Source of the DNA: Gallionellales bacterium UBA7399
GTDB taxonomy: Bacteria > Pseudomonadota > Gammaproteobacteria > Burkholderiales > Gallionellaceae
DNA: 33,114 nt
Direction: 5' to 3'
Assembly: GCA_002470125.1 (NCBI GenBank)
Contig: DKNB01000017.1
Span: 267-33,380 of the forward strand
Positions 1-8,405 of the stretch are shown piece by piece (positions within the stretch are counted from its first letter, which is position 1; each line of letters opens with the position of its first letter). A program made the position numbers and the translations under genes. A model generated the notes under the pieces. That model was not told the DNA's origin. It searched no databases and was given only the letters and a program-made list of their open reading frames with translations.

Positions 1-1082
1 TGCAATTGCTGGGCAATTTGTTTGAGTACGTTTTGGATAAGGCGGGTGGTGAGCTCAATATTTTGGGCGCCACCTCAGGTGATACTGGGTCGGCAGCAGA
101 GTATGCTATGCGTAACAAGCACAATATTCGCGTGTTTATGCTGTCGCCACATGGTGAAATGTCTACTTTTCAGCGTGCACAAATGTATTCCTTGCAAGAT
201 TTGAATATTTTTAATATTGCTATATGTGGGTTGTTTGACGAGGCGCAGGACATGGTTAAGGCGGTCTCAGGTGACCATGCCTTTAAGGAAAAATATAATA
301 TCGGAACGGTTAACTCCATTAATTGGGCGCGCGTGCTTGCGCAAATTGTTTATTACTTTAAGGGTTATTTTGCCGCAACAAAATCGAATGATGAAAAGGT
401 CGCCTTCTCAGTGCCGTCTGGTAACTTTGGTAATATATGTGCTGGCCATATTGCCAGAATGATGGGCTTGCCAATCGATCAGCTTATTCTTGCGACCAAT
501 GAGAATGATGTTTTGAATGATTTTTTTAGGACTGGCCTGTATCGCCCGCGCACAAAGAGCGATACCTATAGAACCAGTAGCCCTTCTATGGATATCTCCA
601 AGGCATCGAACTTTGAGCGCTTTGTGTTTGACTTGGTTGGACGTGATCCAGCTAAGGTTTGTGATTTGTGGGGCCGTCTTGATACGGCCGGTTCTTTTGA
701 TATTCGCAGCACATCCTTTTGGGATGAGTTACCTAAATTTTGTTTTTTTTCTGGAAAAAGCACACACTTGGATCGCATTAATGTTATTCGTGATCTATGG
801 AAAAACTACGGGGTGATGGTTGATACGCACACAGCTGATGGAATCAAAGTTGGCCTCGAACAATGTCATCATGGCGTGCCATTGATATGCTTAGAAACGG
901 CATCACCGGCAAAATTTGATGATGTTATTAATGAGGCCCTGGGGTGCAATGCAGAACGTCCTGGTGGATTGCTGCATATCGAAGAATTGCCACAACGTTT
1001 TGAAGTGATGGACGCCAATCTAGAAACTCTAAAGACATATATTGCAGACAATATTAAAATTAAAAACCATGCGGTTGGCTGA
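1..1082 (+). CDS. thrC: Threonine synthase, 5' end outside the window
   Basis: This enzyme converts O-phosphohomoserine to threonine with pyridoxal phosphate (PLP) in the cytoplasm. The reading frame is open to the left edge; the first codons read (M)QLLGNLFEYVL, which in the family directly follows the PLP-lysine segment, so the true start and roughly the first 110 residues lie upstream. TTG at position 6 is an internal leucine, not the start. Visible family features are GATSGDTGSAAEYAM, the phosphate-binding stretch, and SVPSGNFGNICAGHIARMMG. The C-terminus is intact and ends in TGA. The gene is convergent with aspS, with 62 bases between the stop codons. hom normally lies just upstream in related bacteria, which cannot be seen here. 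Identity is secure. Confidence 0.95.
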   Translation, partial: QLLGNLFEYVLDKAGGELNILGATSGDTGSAAEYAMRNKHNIRVFMLSPHGEMSTFQRAQMYSLQDLNIFNIAICGLFDEAQDMVKAVSGDHAFKEKYNIGTVNSINWARVLAQIVYYFKGYFAATKSNDEKVAFSVPSGNFGNICAGHIARMMGLPIDQLILATNENDVLNDFFRTGLYRPRTKSDTYRTSSPSMDISKASNFERFVFDLVGRDPAKVCDLWGRLDTAGSFDIRSTSFWDELPKFCFFSGKSTHLDRINVIRDLWKNYGVMVDTHTADGIKVGLEQCHHGVPLICLETASPAKFDDVINEALGCNAERPGGLLHIEELPQRFEVMDANLETLKTYIADNIKIKNHAVG

Positions 1083-1144
1083 TTGAGCAATAAATTCTCG
1101 GTGTGCGAGAGAGTGCGTTACTCAAAATCGCTATACTGGCAGCG

Positions 1145-2947
1145 TTAGTCTTTTGTAAGCTCCGCTGTTGGTGCTCCTTTGTGACGCAAGCGAATGTGTA
1201 GTTCGTTTAATTGCTTGTCGTCGACGGCGCTTGGTGCATTTGTTAGTAGGCATTGCGCACGTTGGGTTTTTGGGAAAGCTATAACGTCTCTAATTGATTC
1301 TGATCCACTCATTAGGGTGACAATTCGATCCAATCCAAAAGCCAACCCTCCATGCGGAGGTGCGCCATATTGTAGCGCATCGAGTAAAAAGCCAAATTTA
1401 ACTTGTGCCTCATCTGCGCTAATGTTGAGTGCACGAAATACCAACGATTGAATTTCTTCCTTGTGGATGCGCACCGAGCCACCACCAAGCTCCCAGCCAT
1501 TTAATACGATGTCATATGCTTTTGCTAAGCATTGCCCGGGATTGCTCTCCAGTAGATGCAAGTGCTCATCCTTTGGTGCGGTAAATGGATGATGGCAAGC
1601 GTTCCAACGCTTTGCTTCGTCGTCGTATTCAAACATTGGAAAATCAATGACCCATAAAGGGGCCCAGGCTGCCCCACTGAGATGCTTCTTGTCGTGACCC
1701 ACTTTATTGCGTAAGGCGCCGAGTGCATCGTTAACAACTTTTACTTTGTCTGCACCGAAAAATATTAGATCACCATTCCGTGCGCTTGTGCGATCTATGA
1801 TTGTTCTTAGGGCGACCTCACTCAGATTTTTTACGATGGGTGACTGCAGACCAATTTCGTTCAATTGAGTTGTGTCGTTGACCTTGATATACGCCAAGCC
1901 ACGCGCACCGTAGATGCTGACAAATTTTGTGTACTCATCAATTTCGCCTCGAGTAAGGGCTCCGCCACCTGGAATACACAAGGCAGCCACGCGCCCATCA
2001 GCTTGATTTGCTGGGGTAGAGAATACCTTAAATCCAACGTCCTTTACTGAGTCTGTAATGTCGATAATTTCTAAAGTTACCCTCATGTCTGGCTTGTCTG
2101 AGCCGAAACGCGCCATTGCTTCAGCATGTGTAATACGTGGGAATGGGTTGGGCAAATCGATACTAAGCGCCTCTTTGAATACATTGCGCAGCATGTCTTC
2201 TGTTAAGAGCATAATCTGCTCTTCATTTAGAAATGAGGTCTCTATGTCAACCTGAGTGAACTCAGGTTGACGATCTGCCCGTAAATCTTCATCACGGAAG
2301 CATTTTGTAATTTGGTAGTAGCGATCAAATCCTGCGACCATGAGCAGCTGTTTGAATAGCTGTGGTGACTGCGGTAACGCAAAAAATTCACCTGCATGAA
2401 CACGTGACGGGACCAGATAATCACGCGCACCTTCAGGCGTAGATTTCGTAAGCATTGGCGTTTCAATGTCTATGAAATCATGTGCATCCAAAAAGCGACG
2501 GAATGCCATCGCTGTCTTATAACGCAGCTTTAGATTCTTCTGCATTTGTGGACGACGCAAATCAATGACACGATGTGTTAGACGTACGTTCTCTGACAGG
2601 TTTTCATCGTCCAATTGAAATGGTGGCGTAAGGGAGATGTTAAGTATTTCAATTGTGCCGCACAATATTTCGATTTCGCCGCTACCAAGGTTGGTGTTGA
2701 GGCTACCCTCTGGACGCATGCGTACATTTCCAAAAATGCGTAGCACGAATTCGCTGCGTACTGACTCGGCAATTGCAAACATGGCGGCGTTGTCTGGAGC
2801 GCACACCACTTGTGCCAATCCTTCTCGGTCACGAAGATCAATAAAGATTACCCCGCCGTGATCGCGGCGGCGATGTGCCCATCCGCACAAAGTAACAGTT
2901 TCTCCCAGATTTTTGGTATTGAGGTGGCCGCAGTAATGAGTTCTCAT
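1145..2947 (-). CDS. aspS: Aspartyl-tRNA synthetase, probably non-discriminating
   Basis: Class II synthetase charging tRNA-Asp, 600 residues, the normal bacterial length. It has an N-terminal OB-fold anticodon-binding domain (about 1-105), motif 2 FRDEDLRADRQPEF, a bacterial insertion domain in the middle, and motif 3 GGLAFGLDRIVTLM near the C-terminus. The start is ATG, giving MRTHYCGHLN. His30 (in RRRDHGG) and Gly81 (in RPEGS) match the residues reported in the non-discriminating enzyme of Pseudomonas aeruginosa, so it may also charge tRNA-Asn for the GatCAB route; this is inference. It lies 33 bases after the DUF502 stop, probably the last gene of the fmdB-DUF502-aspS operon. A 26-bp inverted repeat falls inside motif 2. 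Confidence 0.97.
   Translation of the reverse strand: MRTHYCGHLNTKNLGETVTLCGWAHRRRDHGGVIFIDLRDREGLAQVVCAPDNAAMFAIAESVRSEFVLRIFGNVRMRPEGSLNTNLGSGEIEILCGTIEILNISLTPPFQLDDENLSENVRLTHRVIDLRRPQMQKNLKLRYKTAMAFRRFLDAHDFIDIETPMLTKSTPEGARDYLVPSRVHAGEFFALPQSPQLFKQLLMVAGFDRYYQITKCFRDEDLRADRQPEFTQVDIETSFLNEEQIMLLTEDMLRNVFKEALSIDLPNPFPRITHAEAMARFGSDKPDMRVTLEIIDITDSVKDVGFKVFSTPANQADGRVAALCIPGGGALTRGEIDEYTKFVSIYGARGLAYIKVNDTTQLNEIGLQSPIVKNLSEVALRTIIDRTSARNGDLIFFGADKVKVVNDALGALRNKVGHDKKHLSGAAWAPLWVIDFPMFEYDDEAKRWNACHHPFTAPKDEHLHLLESNPGQCLAKAYDIVLNGWELGGGSVRIHKEEIQSLVFRALNISADEAQVKFGFLLDALQYGAPPHGGLAFGLDRIVTLMSGSESIRDVIAFPKTQRAQCLLTNAPSAVDDKQLNELHIRLRHKGAPTAELTKD
2246..2271. repeat. Perfect inverted repeat inside aspS
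   Basis: Two 12-bp arms (GTCAACCTGAGT and its reverse complement) are separated by two bases. It lies in the part of aspS coding for QPEFTQVD, a conserved stretch of motif 2, so the amino-acid constraint may account for much of the symmetry. It could form an mRNA hairpin, but no role is evident. Confidence 0.6.
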
Positions 2948-2980
2948 TTTTAATTGGTGTACGCTAAAATATACAGTTGA

Positions 2981-3592
2981 TTACGATGACGATAGTGATG
3001 ATGGTGAAGTGACAGTAGCAACCACGCCCATTGAAATGATAGATTTTAGAGCGGCATCTACACTAATATTTAATTCGATGGTGTCGGCACGGCGTACGTA
3101 AAAATAAAATCCGTTAACCGGGCTTGGCGCAGTGGGAATAAAGACCCCAATATACTCGTCTTCAAATTGTTGGCTTACTTCACTTGGGATGCTGGTTTGG
3201 AATGCCAATGACCATGCTTCTTGGTGCGGGTAGCGTACCAGCAGAACCTTACGAAAGGCCAATCCGTTGCTGGATAGCAGGGTGTCACTAACTTGTTTCA
3301 CGCTATGATAAATACTATTTACAATCGGAATGCGTCTCAGCAAGTCTTCCCAATAACGCAGCAAGCGTTGACCAAGAACGTTGCGCACCAACAATCCCGT
3401 GCAAAGCACGATCGCTACCGTTAAAATTACACCTAGGCCAGGAATGTGAACGCCCAGTAGCTTGTCTGGGTACCAATTGATTGGCAGTAGTATCAGGCTT
3501 TGATCCAAGGTGCTAATTGTTAGATTGAGGGCCCATAGAGTAATGCCAAGGGGAACCCATACCAAAAGTCCGGTGAGTAAATATTTCTTCAC
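2981..3592 (-). CDS. DUF502 family inner-membrane protein
   Basis: A 203-residue membrane protein of unknown function in the DUF502 family. Two hydrophobic segments are clear: about residues 3-27 (LLTGLLVWVPLGITLWAL) and about 50-70 (IPGLGVILTVAIVLCTGLLV). These are followed by a soluble part with the family-typical RRIPIVNSIYHSVKQVSDTL and EYIGVFIPTAPSPVNGFYFYV. I place the start at GTG (3592), because the residues N-terminal to VKKYLLTG read as the shadow of fmdB. That GTG overlaps the fmdB stop as GTGA, implying translational coupling. The C-terminus is short and serine-rich. Placement between fmdB and aspS is common in betaproteobacteria. The function is not known. Confidence 0.9.
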   Translation of the reverse strand: MKKYLLTGLLVWVPLGITLWALNLTISTLDQSLILLPINWYPDKLLGVHIPGLGVILTVAIVLCTGLLVRNVLGQRLLRYWEDLLRRIPIVNSIYHSVKQVSDTLLSSNGLAFRKVLLVRYPHQEAWSLAFQTSIPSEVSQQFEDEYIGVFIPTAPSPVNGFYFYVRRADTIELNISVDAALKSIISMGVVATVTSPSSLSSS

Positions 3593-3852
3593 TTGGTATT
3601 GCCAGTAGCTGGTGCAGCATGATTGCTGGAACCAGGTGCTGGCTCTGATTTGGCTGCTGGCTTGCTGCCAGCAGATTTGAAATCTGTGGCATACCAACCA
3701 CTACCCTTGAGTTGAAAGCCAGCGGCTGAGAGTTGCTTACTGAATGTATTCTTGCCGCATTTTGGACAGACGTTCAGCGACGCGTCACTAATTTTTTGCA
3801 GGACGTCTTTTTGTGTACCGCAATTGCTGCAACGATATTCATAGATGGGCAT
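3589..3852 (-). CDS. FmdB-family zinc ribbon protein
   Basis: An 87-residue protein. The N-terminal zinc ribbon has a CxxC pair at CSNC (residues 8-11) and another at CPKC (about 29-32), starting with the family-typical MPIYEYRC. The family motif SAAGFQLKGSGWYATDF follows. The C-terminal tail is a low-complexity Ala/Pro/Ser/Lys stretch, as in many proteobacterial members. The start ATG is preceded by a run of G on the minus strand (AGGGGGG), a strong ribosome binding site. It is the first gene of the probable operon with DUF502 and aspS. The family is often annotated as a putative regulatory protein (from the methylotroph fmdB), but the real role is unknown. Confidence 0.92.
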   Translation of the reverse strand: MPIYEYRCSNCGTQKDVLQKISDASLNVCPKCGKNTFSKQLSAAGFQLKGSGWYATDFKSAGSKPAAKSEPAPGSSNHAAPATGNTK

Positions 3853-3888
3853 AGCCCCCCCTGTTTTAAGACATGATGTTAGAGGTGC

Positions 3889-3894
3889 ATTATA
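3889..3894 (-). promoter_or_regulatory. Candidate -10 box for the fmdB-DUF502-aspS operon
   Basis: A perfect TATAAT reads on the minus strand, overlapping the rluE stop codon, 36 bases ahead of the fmdB start. No convincing -35 box is seen at the right distance, so this is tentative. Confidence 0.35.
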
Positions 3895-4432
3895 CCGCAG
3901 CCTCTCGCCAGGCGCCCAGCTCTAATCCGTTTAGCGTCCATTCGCCGATTTGGTAGCGAATAAGTCGCAAGGTGGGGTGACCAACCGCTGCTGTCATGCG
4001 ACGCACCTGACGATTCTTGCCCTCACGAATAATTAACTCTAACCAACTTGTCTCCTTGTTTTTTCGTTCTCGAATAGGAGGAGTGCGTTGCCATAGATTT
4101 TTGGGCTCAGAAATTATTCTTACCATGGCAGGAAGGGTATTAAAATCAGCTAGCCTTACCCCATCCTGTAACTGCTGCAAGCTTTGCTTATTTGGTCTAC
4201 CTTCCACTTGAGCCCAATAGACCTTGGCAAGCTTGTGGCGTGGATCAGTAATACGATGCTGCAATAAACCGTTATCAGTAAGTAAAACCAACCCCTCACT
4301 GTCGGTGTCTAGTCGCCCTGCTGGATACGAATTGGGAACCGAGATATAATCAGCCAACGTTGGGCGAAGTCCATTGCGGCTAAACTGACAGATCACGCCA
4401 TAAGGTTTATTGAACAACAAGACGTGACTCAT
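3890..4432 (-). CDS. rluE: 23S rRNA pseudouridine synthase, RluE type
   Basis: A 180-residue pseudouridine synthase of the RsuA/RluB/E/F family; E. coli RluE modifies U2457 of 23S rRNA. The catalytic motif GRLDTDSEGLVLLTDNG carries the active-site aspartate at about residue 42. LLFNKPYGV near the N-terminus, and PPIRERKNKETSWLELIIREGKNRQVRRM with RLIRYQIGEWTL near the C-terminus, match RluE particularly well. Like E. coli RluE it has no S4 domain. It is divergent from icd with a 64-base gap, the same rluE/icd arrangement as in E. coli, which supports the name. It is 37 bases upstream of fmdB on the same strand, with a candidate promoter between. Confidence 0.92.
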   Translation of the reverse strand: MSHVLLFNKPYGVICQFSRNGLRPTLADYISVPNSYPAGRLDTDSEGLVLLTDNGLLQHRITDPRHKLAKVYWAQVEGRPNKQSLQQLQDGVRLADFNTLPAMVRIISEPKNLWQRTPPIRERKNKETSWLELIIREGKNRQVRRMTAAVGHPTLRLIRYQIGEWTLNGLELGAWREAAV

Positions 4433-4496
4433 CTAGCTTACTTGCCTATCCAATTGATTCACATTACTCCGAGTTTTAATTTTAAGAGCAGAATAC

Positions 4497-5750
4497 ATGA
4501 CTACGCACATTAAGGTGCCACCCCAAGGCAAAAAAATAACTGTCAATAAAGATCACACACTGAACGTGCCAGATCAGCCAATCATTCCCTTTATCGAAGG
4601 CGATGGCACTGGTGTGGATATCACCCCCACAATGCGACGCGTTGTGGATGCCGCAATTGCCAAGGCCTACAATGGTAAGCGTTCCATTGCTTGGATGGAA
4701 GTGTATGCCGGTGAAAAGGCTGTGGCCATGTATGGCCATGATATGTGGCTTCCTGATGAAACAATAGATGCGGTACGCAATTATGTCGTATCCATCAAGG
4801 GGCCACTTACAACCCCCACTTCTGGCGGTATCCGTTCGCTAAATGTGGCGCTACGGCAAATACTTGATTTATATGTATGCTTACGTCCGGTTCGTTGGTT
4901 CAAGGGTGTGCCAACCCCAGTAACAACACCTGAGAATGTAGATATGGTGATTTTTCGTGAAAATACTGAGGATATATATGCAGGTATTGAGTGGGAGGCT
5001 GGCTCGCTAGAGGCGAAAAAACTAATTGCATTTTTGCAAGATGAGATGGGCGTAACAAAAATTCGGTTCCCTCAGACCTCCGCCATTGGAATTAAGCCGG
5101 TGTCCATAGAGGGTAGTGAACGCTTAATTCGTCGCGCAGTTCAGTATGCCATCGATCATAAGCGCAAATCCGTTACCCTGGTTCACAAAGGTAATATTAT
5201 GAAATTTACCGAGGGCGGATTTAAAAAATGGGGCTATGAACTCGTTAAACGAGAATTTGATGGGGTGGAAATAGATGGTGGACCATGGTTGAGATTGCCA
5301 GAAAAATATGGAGGAGGGGGTATCGTTATAAAAGATGTGATTGCCGATGCCTTTTTGCAGCAAATTTTGCTACGTCCAGCGGAATACGATGTCATCGCCA
5401 CCCTGAATTTGAATGGCGATTATATATCTGACGCCCTGGCGGCAGAGGTCGGCGGTATTGGAATTGCGCCTGGAGCGAATTTGTCTGATGGTATTGCTAT
5501 GTTCGAGGCCACCCATGGCACTGCACCGAAATATGCTGGGAAGGATTATGTCAATCCCGGCTCCTTGATTCTTTCGGCAGAAATGATGCTCCGTTATATT
5601 GGTTGGTCAGAGGCTGCCGATTTGATCATCAATGGCATGCACGAGGCAATTGCCGCTCAGACTGTTACTTATGATTTTGCGCGACTAACAAAGGGGGCCA
5701 AGCAGGTGTCATGCTCTGCATTTGGTGAGGCCATAATAATGGGTATGTGA
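4497..5750 (+). CDS. icd: Isocitrate dehydrogenase, NADP-dependent
   Basis: Oxidatively decarboxylates isocitrate to 2-oxoglutarate in the TCA cycle. At 417 residues it is the same size class as the E. coli dimeric enzyme. The substrate-binding stretch GGIRSLNVALRQ contains the serine (Ser114) equivalent to the E. coli AceK phosphorylation site, so regulation by AceK is possible if that gene exists. The coenzyme region HGTAPKYAGKDYVNPGS and the later VTYDFARL keep the Lys-Tyr, Val, Tyr and Arg residues that give NADP specificity in E. coli. The start ATG gives MTTHIKVPPQGKKI. It is divergent from rluE and followed by a 264-base spacer before nudB. Identity is secure. Confidence 0.98.
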   Translation: MTTHIKVPPQGKKITVNKDHTLNVPDQPIIPFIEGDGTGVDITPTMRRVVDAAIAKAYNGKRSIAWMEVYAGEKAVAMYGHDMWLPDETIDAVRNYVVSIKGPLTTPTSGGIRSLNVALRQILDLYVCLRPVRWFKGVPTPVTTPENVDMVIFRENTEDIYAGIEWEAGSLEAKKLIAFLQDEMGVTKIRFPQTSAIGIKPVSIEGSERLIRRAVQYAIDHKRKSVTLVHKGNIMKFTEGGFKKWGYELVKREFDGVEIDGGPWLRLPEKYGGGGIVIKDVIADAFLQQILLRPAEYDVIATLNLNGDYISDALAAEVGGIGIAPGANLSDGIAMFEATHGTAPKYAGKDYVNPGSLILSAEMMLRYIGWSEAADLIINGMHEAIAAQTVTYDFARLTKGAKQVSCSAFGEAIIMGM

Positions 5751-6014
5751 ACTATGGCGAATTGGTTTCGCACTTTTTGTGGCTGAATTCGGTGGCATGA
5801 AAAAATTAATGCCGTAGATTTGGAAGTGGGTGAGTTTCAGCGCAGGATTAACTTTGTTTATCGCGGTGGCTTGTCGTGCGAACCTCGCTACAGGTTGCGT
5901 TAAATTGACAAGCTTAATTGCTCTGCGTGGCGGTATAAACAAGTCTGCACAACAAGGCGAAAAATGCTGTCAATCGCAAGTAGAAATCCATATTTTTGAT
6001 GGTCATCTGTGTTT
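5751..6014 (+). other. 264-base spacer between icd and nudB
   Basis: No gene I can support. Four bases after the icd stop an ATG opens a frame of 49 codons (5754-5903) interrupted once by TGA at 5784-5786. Its translation before and after the TGA (MANWFRTFCG, then IRWHEKINAVDLEVGEFQ) is not recognised. A second frame, from GTG at 5830 to 6051, resembles a secretion signal at its start but runs into nudB. A TTGACA at 5905 and a TATAAA at 5934 are 23 bases apart, too far for a normal sigma-70 promoter. The spacer may hold a decayed gene or just untranslated sequence. Confidence 0.4.
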
Positions 6015-6485
6015 ATGCAATACAAACTACCTGTCTCGACGTTGGTTGTGATTTACACCACAGACCTCGAGGTATTGCTTTTGGAGCGCGCAGATCATCC
6101 GGGCTACTGGCAATCTGTTACCGGTAGCCAAGAGAAAGGCGAGTCTCTGTATGAGACTGCTGTGCGTGAAGTTTTTGAAGAAACCGGATTGAATGCTGAC
6201 CACTATGACCTGACGGACTTGCAGACTCAAAATACTTATGAGATTTATAAAAAATGGTTGCATCGTTATGCACCGGGTATTCTGTGCAACACTGAGCATG
6301 TTTTTGGACTGGAGTTGCCTCATATACTCCCTATAAATTTAGCACCAAGAGAACATCTTAAATATGAGTGGTTTCCTTGGCAGGAGGCTGCGAAGTGTGT
6401 GTTCTCACCCAGTAATCGTGAAGCAATTCTGCAGCTACCAAAAAGAATGAGAGCCGTGGCTGCTTGCAAGGTACCCAAATTTTAG
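6015..6485 (+). CDS. nudB: Dihydroneopterin triphosphate diphosphatase (Nudix)
   Basis: A Nudix hydrolase that removes pyrophosphate from dihydroneopterin triphosphate early in folate synthesis. A complete Nudix box is present: GSQEKGE, seven residues, then REVFEETGL. LPVSTLVVIYT at the N-terminus, FWQ/YWQSVTGS-like YWQSVTGS, and HRYAPGILCNTEHVF in the middle match NudB rather than a generic Nudix protein. I chose ATG 6015 (MQYKLPVS, 156 residues); GTG at 6009 would add two residues, and neither has a clear ribosome binding site. The 3' end overlaps the proposed nadA start by 22 bases. In several betaproteobacteria nudB lies just beyond aspS; here rluE and icd intervene. Confidence 0.9.
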   Translation: MQYKLPVSTLVVIYTTDLEVLLLERADHPGYWQSVTGSQEKGESLYETAVREVFEETGLNADHYDLTDLQTQNTYEIYKKWLHRYAPGILCNTEHVFGLELPHILPINLAPREHLKYEWFPWQEAAKCVFSPSNREAILQLPKRMRAVAACKVPKF

Positions 6486-7585
6486 AATGGATAAGATTGA
6501 CAGATAGCGGGCAATTGGTGCCAATTACTTACGAACATCCAGGCCAAGATCTTTTGACTGCATGGGCGAAGAGGCCGCGTGAGCCAAAGTTCGATAAAAA
6601 AGCGGCGTTGATTGAGAATATCAAGCGGCTACTGCAAGAGCAAGATGCAGTTTTGGTGGCCCATTATTATGTTCACCCAGACCTGCAGGATTTGGCTGAT
6701 GCCACGGGCGGTTGCGTATCAGATTCTCTGGATATGGCTAATTTTGGCCATCGGCATTCAGCGAAAACACTGGTAGTTGCTGGTGTTCGCTTCATGGGTG
6801 AGACAGCAAAAATTCTTAACCCTGAAAAACGTGTGTTAATGCTGGACCTGGATGCAAATTGCTCTCTTGATCTTGGTTGCCCTGCGAAAGAGTTTGCTGT
6901 ATTTTGTGATGCACATCAGGATCGCACTGTGGTTGTGTATGCTAACACTAGTGCGGCAGTTAAGGCGCGCGCTCACTGGGTAGTAACTAGCTCCATTGCC
7001 CTGCCAATCATTAGGTACCTCAAGGACCAAGGTCAAAGAATATTGTGGGCGCCAGATCGTCATTTGGGCCACTATCTGCAACAACAGACTGGCGCCGATA
7101 TGCTTTTGTGGCAAGGCTCATGTATGGTGCATAATGAATTCAAAGTCAATGAATTGATTAAACTTAAGGCCTTAAATCCAGATGCAATGGTCTTGGTTCA
7201 TCCAGAATCTCCCCCGGCAGTGGTTAAACTTGCTGATGTGGTTGGCTCCACCACGCAACTCATCAAGGCAACGAAAACATTAAGCGCGCTTAAGTTTATT
7301 GTAGCAACTGATAATGGTATTTTGCACAAAATGAGAAGCATTTCGCCCAATAAGCTTTTCTTGGAGGCACCCACAGCCGGAGATGGTGCAACATGTGTTA
7401 GTTGTAACCACTGCCCGTGGATGGCGATGAATGGATTACTGGGTTTGGCTCGGGTCTTGGAAAGTGGAGAAAATGAAGTATTCATTGATCCGGAAATTGG
7501 AGTTCTTGCTAGGGGCTCCATAGCCCGTATGTTGGATTTTGCTCGTCAAATTAACTTTCCTACGCAGGGCGTGAGCAATGTCTAG
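6464..7585 (+). CDS. nadA: Quinolinate synthase
   Basis: Condenses iminoaspartate with dihydroxyacetone phosphate to quinolinate for NAD synthesis, using a [4Fe-4S] cluster. About 373 residues, normal for the long form of the family. Hallmarks are AVLVAHYYVHPDLQDLAD, GGCVSDSLDMA, VAGVRFMGETAKIL, CSLDLGCP (Cys133 and Cys139), LLWQGSCMVH (Cys220) and a CVSCNHC cluster at about 311-317; these include the expected cluster ligands. The start is a TTG inside the end of nudB. No in-frame ATG precedes the conserved region, and the N-terminus MQGTQILEW resembles other betaproteobacterial NadA starts as I recall them. A later GTG is possible. nadB and nadC are not in the window. Confidence 0.93.
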   Translation: MQGTQILEWIRLTDSGQLVPITYEHPGQDLLTAWAKRPREPKFDKKAALIENIKRLLQEQDAVLVAHYYVHPDLQDLADATGGCVSDSLDMANFGHRHSAKTLVVAGVRFMGETAKILNPEKRVLMLDLDANCSLDLGCPAKEFAVFCDAHQDRTVVVYANTSAAVKARAHWVVTSSIALPIIRYLKDQGQRILWAPDRHLGHYLQQQTGADMLLWQGSCMVHNEFKVNELIKLKALNPDAMVLVHPESPPAVVKLADVVGSTTQLIKATKTLSALKFIVATDNGILHKMRSISPNKLFLEAPTAGDGATCVSCNHCPWMAMNGLLGLARVLESGENEVFIDPEIGVLARGSIARMLDFARQINFPTQGVSNV

Positions 7586-7649
7586 ATAACGTGTTTGACC
7601 TAGCGATGCATTGACAATTAGCCGCCATTGCATTCCTGATTGGAGATTT

Positions 7650-8405
7650 GTGTCTGCGCTAAACATTGTTACCTATAATATTCACAAGGGATTGTCCCAC
7701 TTCAATCGACGCATTGTGTTGCATGAATTACGGGAGCGCTTGCGTATCCTTGATGCTGATATTGTTTTTTTGCAGGAAGTGAGAGGCGAGAGTGACCATT
7801 ACGGGAAGTGTAATTTGGACTGCCGCGCTTCGTCACAATATGAATTTTTAGCTGACAAGATTTGGTTGCATCAGGTGTACGGAAAGAATTCCGTTTACAT
7901 TGGCGGACATCATGGAAATGCCATCTTGAGCCGTTATCCGATTTTAGAGTCTGGCAATAAAGATGTCTCCGCACATCGCTTTGAGAATCGTGGGTTGTTG
8001 CATTGTGTAATCCATCTGCCTGAAGAAAATAAAATTAGTGGAAGCCAGTCACTGCATTGTGTTTGCGTGCACTTCGGATTGTTTAAGCGTGGTAGGCGCA
8101 TGCAATTTAATGCATTAGTCGATCACATCAGGAAAGTGATTCCAGCAGATGCGCCGCTGATTGTTGCGGGTGATTTTAATGATTGGCGTAACGATGCAAA
8201 TCGTCTGTTAACGCATGAGTTGGATTTGCAGGAAGTATTTGAGGTGAGTACGGGTAAGCCAGCACGCAGCTTTCCTGCTGGTATGCCATTGCTGCGTATG
8301 GATCGAATTTATGTACGCGGTATGCTTATTAAGCATAGCGAAGCGCATGTGTGGAGAAAAATTTCAGATCATATGGCGCTGTCTGCGATGCTTATTTCGC
8401 CATGA
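7650..8405 (+). CDS. Endonuclease/exonuclease/phosphatase family protein, YbhP-like
   Basis: A 251-residue protein of the metal-dependent EEP superfamily (DNase I / sphingomyelinase fold). Motifs in order are VTYNIHKG, DIVFLQEVRG (metal-binding Glu), GGHHGNAILSRYPI, VCVHFGLF, VAGDFNDWRND (catalytic Asp and Asn) and ISDHMAL (catalytic His). The start is GTG at 7650 with GGAG four bases upstream; a longer frame from TTG 7611 has no such site. Its stop overlaps the clsB start as ATGA, so the two are translationally coupled. The same pair, ybhP and clsB (ybhO), occurs in E. coli. This suggests a link to phospholipid metabolism, but the substrate is not known. Confidence 0.88.
   Translation: MSALNIVTYNIHKGLSHFNRRIVLHELRERLRILDADIVFLQEVRGESDHYGKCNLDCRASSQYEFLADKIWLHQVYGKNSVYIGGHHGNAILSRYPILESGNKDVSAHRFENRGLLHCVIHLPEENKISGSQSLHCVCVHFGLFKRGRRMQFNALVDHIRKVIPADAPLIVAGDFNDWRNDANRLLTHELDLQEVFEVSTGKPARSFPAGMPLLRMDRIYVRGMLIKHSEAHVWRKISDHMALSAMLISP

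Noticed and set aside
1083..1144. Possible terminator between thrC and aspS
   Set aside because: Only a 5-bp stem (TCTCG/CGAGA at 1096-1110) without a T run; too weak to call.
3593..3697. N-terminal extension of the DUF502 protein
   Set aside because: It is the shadow of fmdB; the translation is rich in Gln, Ser and Trp and does not fit a membrane protein start.
5905..5939. TTGACA and TATAAA upstream of nudB
   Set aside because: The 23-base spacing is too long for a sigma-70 promoter.
5830..6051. A 73-codon frame with a signal-peptide-like start
   Set aside because: It overlaps the start of nudB, has poor ribosome binding site spacing, and its translation is not recognisable; the hydrophobic start is probably chance.
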